A stretch of 64,000 nucleotides of DNA from Oopsacas minuta. Lineage: Eukaryota; Porifera; Hexactinellida; Lyssacinosida; Leucopsacidae. The position numbers were made by a program, and so were the translations under genes. Of this stretch, positions 21,988 through 33,054 are shown in pieces. Numbering within the stretch: the stretch's first letter is position 1; every line of letters begins with the position of its first letter. The notes under the pieces were generated by a model. That model searched no databases. It was not told the origin of the DNA and saw only the letters and a program-made list of their open reading frames with translations. Location of the stretch: assembly GCA_024704765.1 (NCBI GenBank), contig JAKMXF010000004.1:124001-188000 (forward strand). Reading direction: 5' to 3'.

Positions 21988-22249
21988 TGATCTAGTAATC
22001 TCTAATTTTGTTAAGTACACATCTAGTATATCTTCAAAGAGGTAAGTACCAGCGCTCGACAAAATTGAAATCCCATGGTGGCTAACTTAGCCACCACCTG
22101 GCATATTAAGCCCAAATCCACTTTTCTTTCGTGGCTTAAGGAAATTTATTGTGGCTATAGCTACCAAACCACCGGATTTGGCGAGCACTGTTAAGTACCC
22201 ATTTAGTAAGTCTTCAATGAGGTTAAATCCCATCTTCTGAATCTCCAAT
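21988..22249. repeat. Minisatellite, ~33-bp unit, left part
   Basis: About three degenerate copies of a unit resembling GGTTAAGTACCCATCTAGTA plus a TCTTCAATGA tail. Interrupted by a 141-bp MITE whose TSD (TTAAGTAC) comes from the unit itself. The same unit forms the array at 26843-27010. Confidence 0.7.
22050..22190. mobile_element. 141-bp hAT-type MITE inside the minisatellite
   Basis: TIRs CAGCGCTCGACAAA and, reversed, CAGTGCTCGCCAAA (12 of 14 match). 8-bp flanks GTAAGTAC (22042-22049) and TTAAGTAC (22191-22198), 7 of 8 identical. It also holds an internal inverted pair around GTGGCTAACTTAGCCAC. Confidence 0.8.
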
Positions 22250-22444
22250 CAGGCACGGATCAACGGTGGGTGCGGGGGTTACGCACTCCCCAACTTTTCA
22301 TGAGATTCCATAGGGTGTGTAAAATTATTTGTCAACATTCGTATTTTCATATTTTCTACTTACGTCAATTTCAATCACAACGTGTTCAGTCATATCAGCT
22401 TAATGAAATGAACGTCTTTAAAATTTCTTTTTCACTCCACTATC

Positions 22445-25325
22445 CATAGACTCCTTAAATAGAAGGACTAGTCTCTGGCAATCTCGGATTACGGAACTTG
22501 GGTCCCACTGTATCATGACGCAACGAAGTCATTGCGTAATAAACATGGCAGGTCATGGAAAGCTTTTACTTTATCGCCGCTCCTGGCGTCACCTGGCGTC
22601 ACCTGACACTGTCCCTAGCTCATGCTGCTGTGTTATGTTCTTTTTCAGGTTTATATTGTAGCTTTACTAGCATTCAGGTGTTGGGAATCATCCAATTTAC
22701 AACTGCATTTTAAAGATGGTGTTGGTATTTACTTTATAATGCCTAAGAAGTGTAACGTATTTGGATGTCGTGGAAATTACAGGTGTGAGCCATACACAAA
22801 AGTAGTACAATTTCTAAGTGATGAAGATGAGCGAGATCGTTGGATTGATGCTATGCCAAATGAACGCTCCAGTCTGTTACAACTTAAACAAATATATGCT
22901 TGTTACCATCATTATGACTGTGAATGGGTCACAGTTAAAGGTGGTAAACGACCTAGCCAACCTCCGTCCATTCTTCCGGGTGTCCCAGAGTCCTGTTTAA
23001 AGCAAGTCTCTTCAACCCCTAGGAATACAAGTTCTTCGGCAGAAGTACGTGCCAGAAATGAAGACCTTAGAACTAACGCTCTTGATTAAATTGGTGACTT
23101 TGATTCTTTTTGTACAGTCATCCAACAGCTTCTCTCCAAAATCATCTTATTATTCATGATGGTGATGATGTTTACATGTCCAAAACTGACGCACAAGGAC
23201 GTTCAGTCGTCCAGTTTCTATATTTACAACACGTGAAATCACCATTTGGATTTTTATTCCTTAAATGTGTTGAGAAAAATGAAAAGGAAATACTTAGATC
23301 GTATTTTTCAAAAGCTGGTTTCCTACAGAAGAATAGCCTCATCAGCAAATGGTCACAATTCAATAGCATTTTAACGAGTATTCCAGATCACGAATTCAAA
23401 GACACAGACTACGTGAAAAGTGGCCTTGAGGAATTGAGTCGTATGTGTTGCTCTGAACTTCCCCATTATCAATTTTTGTATGCTCAGGTCGGGTTGTTAC
23501 TTATTGCACTAAAAGCCCGTCGTTTTGATAGAAATCTTTATGTTCTTGCTGCTGAACTTCATAACATTTCACCAGCTGCGTATAGAATCCATAACATTCA
23601 GTCTATGCTAAATTAGGTGGAGCTGGTAGAGTGTTTATTGACATCTTAAACTCTCACGCTTTTCTCGTTTATGACTATGTCCATTTATTCAAAAACATTA
23701 GGAATAACTGGATTACTGTGCCTCATAAGGAACTCGCATTCACAAAAGATGGTAAATCACACATAGCACGTTGGAAAGACATAGAAGCACTTTAAATTGA
23801 AGACAGGAAGAACTGCATCCGTTTGACCAAGATTATATACACAGTTGTGTATCCCAAGCCTTTGCAAAGACAAAGTGTGCCTTTTGTTTGTCAGATACTC
23901 AATGACAAAACTGTTGCTGCTCTTTCAACTTTAAAATATATGCTCAGTATTAGTGAGGGGACCATTGTTTTGTTAAACTCATCACTGACTGGTTCCATAT
24001 GATGAATGTCAAAGACAGGTTTTCTGGTATAAATACGCGTGATGAGTCTCGTCAACCGTGGTCCAAGAATTGCACAAGTTTCAAAAAACTCGATGAAACT
24101 TGTGATGTCATATCTTCTTGTGCATGGCCAGGTGGACAAGGTCGGACACAGAAACTCACAAAGCAGACTGCATATACAGTTGTACTGTCTACAAGAGCAA
24201 ATATCCAAGCAGCAGAGTTGTTGTTAACACACCACAACTTAAGTTATGTATTGCCTGGAGTGTTCGCGGATGAAGCTCTAGAGAAGTTTTTTGGCCAAGC
24301 CACAAGCCAGACAACGTAGTGCAGGAAATTTCTATATAGACGTCGTTGACATCAAGGCAGCTGCAGAAACCAAGAATCTTCACACACTTTTGAAATACGA
24401 TTCGACCCCATAGCCTCATAGTGACGTACCTTGCACTTGTAGCATTCATATAGAAGATCAATTTGATATCACTATTTTAGAGACTGAAGATCTTGTTCAA
24501 AGTAATGACACAATCAAACATAAAGTAATATTTATCGCTGGATATTTGGAACGAAAATCCGAACTAATATTTCAATGGCCAAAGCTAAAGATGGTGATGA
24601 CAATCTAACTGATTTGGAGTTTCTCACTAATTTAAATAGGGGTGGACTAACTGTGCCCCTAATCTCAACTGTTCATTTCGTTCATTCAGCTTACAAACTG
24701 TTTGTTAATTGCAATTTACACTGCTGTCGAGCTCACCTCAGCCAAGCCTTATCTCGTATTGACAGTGCAATATCTATTATTCAAGGAGCATGTGTTACTT
24801 TGTCAAACATACTTTTGAAGTCCTTTGTGCTGATAATAGTGATAGAAAGACAATTTGGCTGTTTGAGAAGGAAGGAAAAACTCTCATCTCAAAACTAAGT
24901 TGCAGTAATATCCCTGTTCACAGTGATATCCCTGTATACATGCAATTTTTGCCTTTTGTTTGCTTTGTATACTGACCTTATTAATTCATTCGTGCTAATT
25001 TTAGCATTTAAACTGTCATTTTGACTTATATAATCACAATGTATACTATTTTGAATGTGTTTGTCTCGTTACCCTGCATTTGATTAGAAGAATGCACAAA
25101 ATTTTAGATAAATTCCTGCTATTTAAGTGTTTTAACCTTCAAATGACCTTCAGGTGACCTTTTAGATGGTCAAAAGTATAAAAAAATTAATTCCTTGTCC
25201 CTTAAAACCCCATGTTAGACACCAAGATGATGGTTTTAGCATGTGTACAACCCAAGATATGATGGGACCCAAGTTCCAGACCCCGAGCATAGGAGATACT
25301 AGTCCTTCTATTTAAGGAGTCTATG
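22445..25325 (+). mobile_element. P-superfamily DNA transposon, 2881 bp, complete ends
   Basis: TIRs begin CATAGACTCCTTAAATAGAA and are identical for 28 bp. After a 20-bp diverged spacer of equal length on both sides, a second inverted block GGAACTTGGGTCCCA is shared. Both borders carry the perfect 8-bp duplication CCACTATC (22437-22444 and 25326-25333), the TSD length of P elements. Total length is close to the 2.9 kb of the Drosophila P element. It encodes a THAP-domain transposase on the plus strand, now broken. Confidence 0.93.
22739..24896 (+). pseudogene. THAP-domain P-type (THAP9-like) transposase
   Basis: Start MPKKCNVFGC at 22739. The THAP finger spans about residues 1-75: C-x4-C (CNVFGC), W in RDRWIDAM, and the later C/H pair with CYHHYDCEWV. 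The frame stops at 23089. A second frame, 23110-23616, ends in ALKARRFDRNLYVLAAELHNISPAAYRI, typical of P transposases just before the catalytic fold. Then YDYVHLFKNIRNNWITVPHK (the D-x-V/P-H-x-x-K-x-x-RN block), YPKPLQRQSVPFVCQILNDKTVAAL, MMNVKDRFSGI, LSTRANIQAAELLL, VFADEALEKFFGQA and finally the C-terminal LTNLNRGGLTVPL. At least four frame breaks. DNA binding by THAP and cut-and-paste activity are family knowledge; this copy is dead. Confidence 0.9.
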
Positions 25326-25736
25326 CCACTATCGTTGACAATCTCTCTCTAAATAGTCGGAGATTCTCTGAAGAGTCCTCTCTCGATTAAAATTAGGTTA
25401 TGCAAGGGTGTATGGCTTCAATACAAATGGACCAGGCATCCATGAGAGGTTGAAATGTAACTGACCTTAAGGAAATTCCATCCTTGTATTCACAAATCCC
25501 TATGGATATAGGTATGAAGGATACTGGTCGTGCCCAGCCAATTCTCTCCTCCTACCCAAGGTGATATTTTATAATAAATTGCAAAAATCGCAAGTTTAAT
25601 AGTTTTCAGACTGCTTGGTATGATATTTACCTTTGGATTAGCTATAGTATTTCTACGAGTCGAATATATTTTTCTCATGCGTATATTTTAGTCCTTACAA
25701 ACGAGATACAACTTTTACCAAAAAAATTTTTGATAA

Positions 25737-26560
25737 TTGGATAAAAGCCAATTTGAAGGTAAAGGGCTAGGTAAACGTTATCCATCATCGGAATATATAA
25801 CTAACATCATAAAGTGGCAAGAATATAAAGCACAAATATTACATAAACACATATCGATTGCAGCAAGGTTGAACCCGCATAGCCCAGATATAGTGGAGAT
25901 TTTGTTAAATATTTTAATATCTTATTGGAATACATTCGTTACTTCTGTGTACAAGATCTAAATAATCCGCATATTTATTGGATAATATTTAATACGCCGA
26001 AATATTAAGTGAAAATGTGCTATACCTTTGCCAGTAGTAACACACTATATCGTACCAAGAATAACACTATTTCGAAACTATCCCTGCTGAATTTCTTAAC
26101 AATCACAAAACAACTACGAAATCTGATTTCAGATGCGTTAGATAAGCGATTTTCAATCCCCAGGATTAATATTTTGAAGGGTCTGGATGGGCTAATTCCT
26201 CAATCTGAGGATTTTTGAATTTTAGCATTCAGAAACAATTACATGAAAATTATTCTAAGGTTTTGAATATTAACGAAATTTCTCCATAAAGTGAGAAATT
26301 GAAATACCACGCCTTTACTGAAGTTGATTCTGATTTGAAAAACATGAACCTTGAATTTAATCCTATTGTTATGAAATTGATCAATTTCAAATATTCATTG
26401 CCGGTGTTTACAGTGTCAGTTGAGCGTACATTTTCATGTATGAATAGAATACAAACTTTCAAGAGGGGAAACTATTTGATTGTCTTTTTTGATATTCCCT
26501 ATACAGAGATATAACTCAGAATTTGGATTTACTGAGATTATTGAAGCGTTTGCTGCAACA
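25737..26560 (+). pseudogene. hAT transposase C-terminal fragment
   Basis: Plus strand. ALDKRFSIPR and LKGLDGLIPQ are followed by NMNLEFNPIVMKLINF and the dimerisation motif YSLPVFTVSVERTFSCMNRI, the LPVSTASAERSFS consensus of hATC. Short and frameshifted. Together with a terminus-like CAGGCACGGATC at 22252 and CATGGACGGATC (reverse) near 26831, it may be the residue of a hAT that landed in the minisatellite and later received the P element; that model is inference. Confidence 0.65.
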
Positions 26561-26842
26561 GAGAGAAAATACCATTAAGTATTAAATGATTCTAGAATTT
26601 TACTAAGAAATTGATCGTATCTATCATTTATCATCGTTAAGCGATCGTTTTGTTCTCACTGGACTTGATTTCGAGACTATCATACAGATATACTAATTTA
26701 AAACATATATTCTAAGGATATTTAATAAAAAATGCCCTGGAATCAGAGATTTTGCATTTCGAAATTGCTAAATGATAGTGATTTTTACTTTAATTTGCAA
26801 TCCTTCAAAGATTCTACCCAGGATCCGTCCATGTCATATATG

Positions 26843-27010
26843 GGGTTAAGTACCCATCTAGTAAAGCTTCAATGAGGTTAGGTATCCATCTAGTGAATCT
26901 TCAATGAGGTTAAGTACACATCTAGTAATCTTCAATAAAGTTCAATCCCGTCAACGAAATCTTCATGATGTTAAATCTCATCTAGCAAATCTTCAATGAG
27001 GGCAAATCGT
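26843..27010. repeat. Minisatellite, ~33-bp unit, right part
   Basis: Five to six degenerate tandem units with the core AAGTACCCATCTAGTAAA followed by TCTTCAATGA. Same unit as 21988-22249, about 4.6 kb away, with the P element and hAT remnant between them. Confidence 0.8.
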
Positions 27011-27384
27011 TTGTTAGATTGTTAATGAGAAATCTTAGCTTAGTTGAATTTCTATATACTTAAAATTAATGTGATAAATACAAGGCTATAAATGTCAAAA
27101 TTGATATTTTTCAAAAGAACTATCATCATTACTTGCCTATATTTTGCAATAATCCGTGAAGACTGTGTAATGACCAGCATATGGAATGTAATAGGTTGGG
27201 GTTTGAGTCACAACTGCTTACTCATAGATTGCAATTTAGTCGTTTCGAAATCTCAGCGATATTACTATCACAACTGATATACTACAGCAATACACTCAAG
27301 TGTGGATCCAGGAGTTAGTCAATATGGTGGTTTTATATTTGAATCATAAATTTTGGGATTTCAAGATTAAAGTATAACAATCTA
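27011..27384. other. No recognised feature
   Basis: AT-rich, with no transposase motif, TIR pair or repeat seen. Confidence 0.3.
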
Positions 27385-27480
27385 TATGATTCAATCTCAT
27401 TTGTTGTCTGTTTGTTTGTTTGTTTGTTTGTCCGTTGTCAAGGAAAGGAATTACGGTATACAATTTTGATTGAGTACATT
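27385..27480 (+). repeat. Dispersed repeat with (TTTG)n and CCGTTGTCAAGGAA core
   Basis: A run of five TTTG units is followed by TCCGTTGTCAAGGAAAGG and a TACAATTTTGA tail. The same arrangement, inverted, occurs at 60275-60400, so this is a dispersed family rather than a chance microsatellite. Confidence 0.65.
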
Positions 27481-28730
27481 GAGTTTAATTAGTAAAACTA
27501 CACCCTGTTTTGTCCCTCTCTCAGCTGTGGTGATCAGATATTCGAATTAAACAGTAGTCTTTCCTGATCGTAAACCAATTCCATATTATCCAATTAAACA
27601 AGAGCCGTGCTAGAATAATATGGGTACATTTGTAATACCGGAATGGAACCCGCCACTTGTTGGAAACTAGTGTAATTATATATATTACCAAGCGAGCGTG
27701 GCGAGCGAGCGAAAATTATTTCTAAGATAATTAAATCATTATTATAATAAACATAGCAGTTTGAGGCTCGTGGAAATTTGAGGCGGTTAAACAGAAAATA
27801 GTAGCCAAACAAATTACCCTGTAAATTGATGTTGCCTGGAAATGATCACGCCTGCAGATTCTGATTTAAGACCGGTTTAGCGAAATGTGGGGGGAGTGTC
27901 GCCCCACGCAAAGTTCTCCCTGTATATACCTTACATTCCTTATTCTGGTAATACATTTTGATATATCTATGATGATTATGACACAATATTGAAAATTATC
28001 ATATCTGGTATTAAGGATGACTGCACAATATTCTTAGGAGATATCATATCGAAATTTATTATCAGGGTATGGGAATTTGAGTGTATACTATATGTTTGTA
28101 GGATGATTGTCCATAATATTGCTTATCAAGTTATTGGTGGATATAGACAAAAATATACCATCCATGGTCACTGCCTCAACTCTTAAACACGCAACTTTAT
28201 CATGATGATATTTTGATATTTTATGTGACTAAAACTTATATATATTATCTTCTAAAATCAATAATATTTAAACTCTTTCGTTATATTATTCTGTTAATTA
28301 ACGATAGGTGACCCACATTTGATGGGACAATGCATTAAATACATGCAACAACACTGCATTTAGCTAATCCTGTCTTAAGTGAAAACAGCCTAAATATCCG
28401 TCACTTTTATCATGACGGGGTTAGCCATTAATGAGTATTAATTTAGCAGCTTGTATAGAAATAGAATTTTTCCTGCTGTAGTCATTCCAAGCCTATTCTT
28501 CACTTTGAAATTAAAAAACTCGAATGTTGAGGAAATACTCTCTATCCCAGCAGTTGAACTAATACTGAATATTATAGTTAAATGGGAGACTTACAGATCA
28601 CAGATCTAATTGTGACAAAAATAATCAATAAATATTAGCTAAAAAATAATCACGAAAGGTGATTTTGAGAGATTTAGGGAGTTCATAATCTTGTTTTTGG
28701 ACTCAACTAGCGCCATTCGCTTGCTAGGTC
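27481..28730. other. No recognised gene
   Basis: Mostly unique-looking AT-rich DNA. Contains a GCGAGCGTGGCGAGCGAGCG patch near 27695. No element ends could be paired. Confidence 0.3.
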
Positions 28731-28734
28731 GCTG

Positions 28735-28830
28735 CGCAGCAGCTTAGAGCCTTGGGTTAGCTTAAGGATAAACAGCTACATTTGTTGATGCTTTTGGTAG
28801 CTACATGACGAGATATACTCTGCATTACGT
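28735..28830 (-). repeat. Dispersed repeat, inverted copy of 41553-41625
   Basis: Reverse strand reads CCCAAGGCACGTAATG..., TAGCTACCAAAAGCATCAAC and AAATGTAGCTG, aligning with CCCGAGGCACATGGTG..., TAGCGACCAAAAGCATGAAG and AAAGTAGCTG at 41553. It shares the GAGGCAC/CCAAAAGC theme with the longer repeat family at 33055, 38930 and 59335. Confidence 0.6.
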
Positions 28831-29064
28831 GCCTTGGGTTAATTTTTTGTGGAAATATACAGTGGTCCATCCATAGTATTCTATTCACTAAGGCAATGGC
28901 ACACTATTTAAATTCTGGAGCATGGATGACAATTTCCTGGACTTTCAAATTTCAAATCATTGTTATAATGCCTTTCAACACTATTCTAAAGTGCTCTAAT
29001 GTAAAACGTTATAATTTAATGATTTACAACCTCCCAAACCAATTATAATTACCATATTATAGTA

Positions 29065-29704
29065 CAGTAAACATTGGATTTAACGACATCGGCTTTAACG
29101 ACAAATCGCTTATAACGACTCATTTTGCTTTCCCAGAATCTCGCAGCATTATTCTGCACACACCATACCTCGGGTATAACGACCTGTCAGATAACGACAC
29201 ATTGAATTTAGCGACATATTTTCTATGCCTGTTCTATGCAAATCCCATCGGATATTACGACTTTTGGGCTGTCTGTACCGTGGACTTCAGAAAAGTGTAC
29301 TAATTAGTGAATTATTAAGGTATAATGATTGCTTTAATTATATAGCAATTAAAATCTCCCCTGTTTTGAATCAACAGCAACTGGCTTCTTACGAATATGC
29401 ATATTTAAAGCTATTGTACGTCCAATGTAATGCTAAAATTTTATCTTCATGGATTCGAGCGGAGTTGGCAAAAGGAAGCACTTTTCTTTTGCTAAAAAAT
29501 ACGAAATTTTGAAGGAGCTTGATGCAGATAATACAACATGACGAGGATACAAAAACATAGAATACTACATCGTATAACATGAATAAATTTGGGTGTCATC
29601 AGGTATATAATGCATATTAAAGCTTCCTCGGATTTAGTGACAAATCGGATATAATGACCTTTTTTGCCTGTCCAAACGAGTGTCGTTAAATCCAATGTTT
29701 ACTG
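29065..29704 (+). mobile_element. Tigger/pogo-type deletion derivative, 640 bp
   Basis: Identical termini CAGTAAACATTGGATTTAAC (at least 25 bp) at 29065 and, inverted, at 29704, each next to TA. The ends contain repeated TAACGAC motifs typical of Tigger/pogo. A remnant of the transposase DNA-binding domain survives inside; the catalytic part has been deleted. Confidence 0.85.
29462..29580 (+). pseudogene. CENP-B/pogo N-terminal HTH remnant
   Basis: One plus-strand frame reads KRKHFSFAKKYEILKELDADNTT, a stop, then RGYKNIEYY. This matches the start of pogo/Tigger transposases (KRKxLSxxEKxxILKEVD). It supports the pogo assignment of the enclosing element. Confidence 0.7.
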
Positions 29705-29799
29705 TACTTTAATAGTAGAAACACAATCCATTATTCAGAATACAGGACTAGATAAGTATATATCAATAAATAAAGATAAAAATGATAATAATTCATTTA

Positions 29800-29875
29800 C
29801 AGTGAAACCTCCCAAAGAGGGGAGGCTGAGCCCCCAAGTTTCGGTCCCCCACTTCGGGAGGTTCCATTCTATTGT
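29800..29875. repeat. Pogo-like terminal sequence, unpaired
   Basis: TA is followed by CAGTGAAACCTCCCAAAGAG and a short inverted partner CTTCGGGAGGTTCC about 50 bp on. Resembles a pogo-type end or a tiny palindromic derivative. The decayed P-type reading frame on the minus strand runs through it. Confidence 0.4.
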
Positions 29876-29939
29876 CTGGCTCTTCGTTCTCTCACTCTCT
29901 CCACTCGTCATGCAGGCATGCAGTAATAGTTGAATACCG

Positions 29940-32215
29940 TACTCTAAAACAAAATAGTAAATAAAATTAGGTACATTTTTTAGCTTAGTGTTATCTCTAT
30001 TTAAGACCATGACATTAGAATTGCGAACCCTCTCTGACAGGTTGATATTATACCATGTTAAACACAATTTCCTCAATTTATCCCAATTCCAGACACCACA
30101 AAAACTCCAATCTTTCCAGATATCACTGTATCTATCTTCAATAAGGCTCATTGATATCGATACCAACAGGCTACGAGATCGTCCAGTATAGAATTCCTTG
30201 CTTAGGGACCCACTCTTGTCAATTTGAATTAAGGTTTCATATAAGACATTCACACATTTCACCACATTCCAAGAAGGATATTTAAGAGAGCCTCTATCCA
30301 CTAAGACTATCAAAGTATACTGGGATCCGATATCATTATTAACTTCGAGAAGTTTATCTGAAGTTAAAAGGCCTTGATAAGAGTAACAACCATTAGACTT
30401 CTTACAGTAAGAAAAGACTGCATCCTGCAATATAAGCGAGACATTCTATTTGGGAGACTTTTATTTCAGGAAGTGAGATTTCGTTCAATTTGGTGAGATA
30501 ATATTCTATATCAAGTTGTTCTTGATTTATACAATCACAGTCGACAGCAAATCTGTTGAGGTATTCTTTCAGAGAAATGGTAACTTCAGTAGAGCTAGAC
30601 GCAGAAGAATATTTAAGATCGAACACCTTTAGAAGATTTGAAAGTTGGAGTCTGCGTTCGCTCTCTAATATCTGATTAAAGGAATCTGATAATGGGATCC
30701 TGACATCTGTGTATATAAACCAAAGTGGTATTCAAGAGGATCATTCTGGATTCTGGCAGTTGGAAATATTAGTAGCCGCTGTTGTCTGTAAGTTGTGTGA
30801 CTAGAAGTGATAACACCTCACGAGTGTGTCTATAGCTGGTAAAGGTTTGTGCAGTTAACTTTCCAGATGTAAACGGCAGATTAACCCAGCAGTTCAACCA
30901 AGAGACAATGTTGTTCAAAATGTTAAATGAAAGTCCGAGGAGTAAATTGGAGTGAATATTCATCATTAAATCAGATATTTTTCCGACCCAGTTTACATTA
31001 AATATTTTCCATTCTTTACTGATTAGCTCAAGAAATTCTACCGTTTGATTGATCCAACTAATAGACCAGCTGATGTTGTTTCATCGCAAATTTTCAATGC
31101 AAGACCATTTAGTCGTTCTAACCTAGATGGCCAACGAGATTTCGTTGTTAATTTTGGTGCACGCTTCAAGACATTGCATTTATCAGATTGAAACATATTA
31201 TAGATACTTCAAATGCTGCACATAGCAAATTTCGAGGTAAATTGATTTAGAGATAAATAGAATGGTTTAAATGCTGGCTCGAGAAATTGAGATATAAGAG
31301 ATTTATTTGTGTCACTTATATTTCGTTGTGGATTTGCACTTAACTGGCAATCACCGAAATTCGAGAAAATGAATGTATTATCCAAATTATCAAGATTTAA
31401 GCAATTTTTCCTGATGAATTTAATGATGTGAACAATATCAAAAAGCAGGATCAAATTTCTTTCTGGATTGCATAGGTGTTGTACTTTTGGTCGCAGTGTT
31501 GAATCAGCGGAAAAAACATTTGAATAATCGAACAGTGAGTAGATAATTGTCTGTACATACAGCTTTGACAAACAGACAACAATTTTCAATATCACAGATA
31601 GTAGATTTAACAATAGGAATATAAAGTTTCTGCAGAAGAAGAGCCTAAGGTATTAACCGGACAATAGGGGAGAATCTGGTTGATAAACTAGAAACCATCA
31701 TAGAAAAATACAGTAGTGTGTAGACCATCAGGGTTGTCAATCGATCCGACTACCCTTCACCTTATCAGACGGACCACTACGAATGTGGACTTCATCTATT
31801 TGAAGTATGACATAACGCTCTAAATCATTAAATGTCGAAGCAACCTCACATAGAATTTTAGTAAACTCGCTCTCCAATCCAATACAATTCTTGATTTTCA
31901 ACAAATTACGCCCGTGTGGAAAATAATACAGTTACAATCCTGAATAAGATGATAACAAGCTGGTGACAACCCGTGGATTTTTAAACAAAAGACTTGAGTT
32001 AGAATGCTATACCTGCGAGTATGTTTCTCAACGATTATATATTTCAACTGATAGAGCAAAAAATTAGACGCATTATCATAGAATCGTTTTTCGGGTTCTA
32101 AATCGGGCATTGAATGAGTGGGATCAAATGTATCAAGCATTTGTGATATTATTAAGGCACGCTCAGAAATGTTTATTTGGCCAAATTTATCGAATGTTTG
32201 CGGAACCTTGCTCTA
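29940..32215 (-). pseudogene. Second P-type (THAP9-like) transposase, minus strand
   Basis: Minus strand, N- to C-terminal: HTRRYSILTQVFCLKIHGLSPACYHLIQ (~32000), IDNPDGLHTTVFF (~31730), PERNLILLFDIVHIIKFIRKNCLNLDN (the catalytic-region block found in P transposases, ~31450), QINQEQLDIEYYL and IECLAYIAGCSLF (~30450), then LLEVNNDIGSQYTLIVLVDRGSLKYPS (~30340) with the C-terminal NRGGLxYPS motif. It differs strongly from the 22739-24896 copy, so it is a separate P lineage. No THAP finger was found and no TIR/TSD pair could be identified. Frames are broken in at least five places. Confidence 0.75.
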
Positions 32216-32278
32216 TCTTGAAAACTAAGTCGGAGTCCTTCAAGTCCTGAGAATTGACTTCCCGGTTATGAGAGGTCC

Positions 32279-32327
32279 AGTGGCGGCGCTAGCATGACCT
32301 TAGATAGGGCTAGCGCCCCATCAGTGA
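32279..32327. repeat. Short palindrome with hAT-like ends
   Basis: GGCGCTAGC and GCTAGCGCC are perfect 9-bp arms within CAGTGGCGGCGCTAGC...ATCAGTG. The left arm begins like ZMYM1-type hAT termini (CAGTGGCGG). Possibly two fused hAT ends. Confidence 0.45.
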
Positions 32328-32456
32328 AGAGTGACTGTAATAATTTGATTGTGCAAATTACGAAACTAAATAATTATTTCATTATCGAATTGTTAGTCAA
32401 TATTCATTGGTACTAGGATGTCGCCAATGATTGGGTCACAAATTGTAAATTCATAA

Positions 32457-32992
32457 CACTGTACAACAAATTTTCACTTTGGAAAAAATACGAGAACCTG
32501 ATTAGGTCTCTAAAGGCAATTAGGATCTCCTGATTCCGAATATGAATACAGATTTGCTCAATCACGCACCTATTTTATAAAATTCTAACATGCAAATTGT
32601 GAAAATGGCACATATTTCCAAAAAAATTTCTGATTTAACATACTTATATCATCTTTTAGTTTTTTGGTTATGTATTCTCATTTTTTGTTGGTGTGATTTA
32701 GATTTCGTAAGTTAAATGACCAATTTTTTGCCTATACTACCTCGTTTTGGTATGTTTGCTCTAAATACTATGTAGTTGAATAATTTTCACAGGTTTCATA
32801 TGACAAGATGATATATGGAAATACATATTTTTCCAAAATGTTGAAATTTCACATTTTCAATGTTAAATTCTATAAAATTGTGGGTGATAGAGCAAAACTG
32901 TATTCATATTCGAAATCAGGAGATCCAAATTGACTATAGGGACCTAATCAAGTAGTCGTATTTTTAACAAATTGAAAATTTGTTGTTCAGTG
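32457..32992. mobile_element. 536-bp foldback MITE, Harbinger-like TSD
   Basis: CACTGTACAACAAATTTTC at 32457 and, reversed, CACTGAACAACAAATTTTC at 32992. The homology continues inward for more than 140 bp on each arm (shared GATTAGGT, GATCTCCTGATT, GAATATGAATACAG). The trinucleotide TAA borders both ends, the TSD type of PIF/Harbinger. No coding capacity. Confidence 0.85.
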
Positions 32993-33054
32993 TAATCAAG
33001 GTAAAGTAGGTAAATAAATATAAATAATTATGGTTATCTATACTATTGGAAGGC

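Noticed and set aside
22240-26840. Definite hAT enclosing the P element
   Set aside because: Kept only as a model: the termini match 10 of 12 but the flanking octamers do not match.
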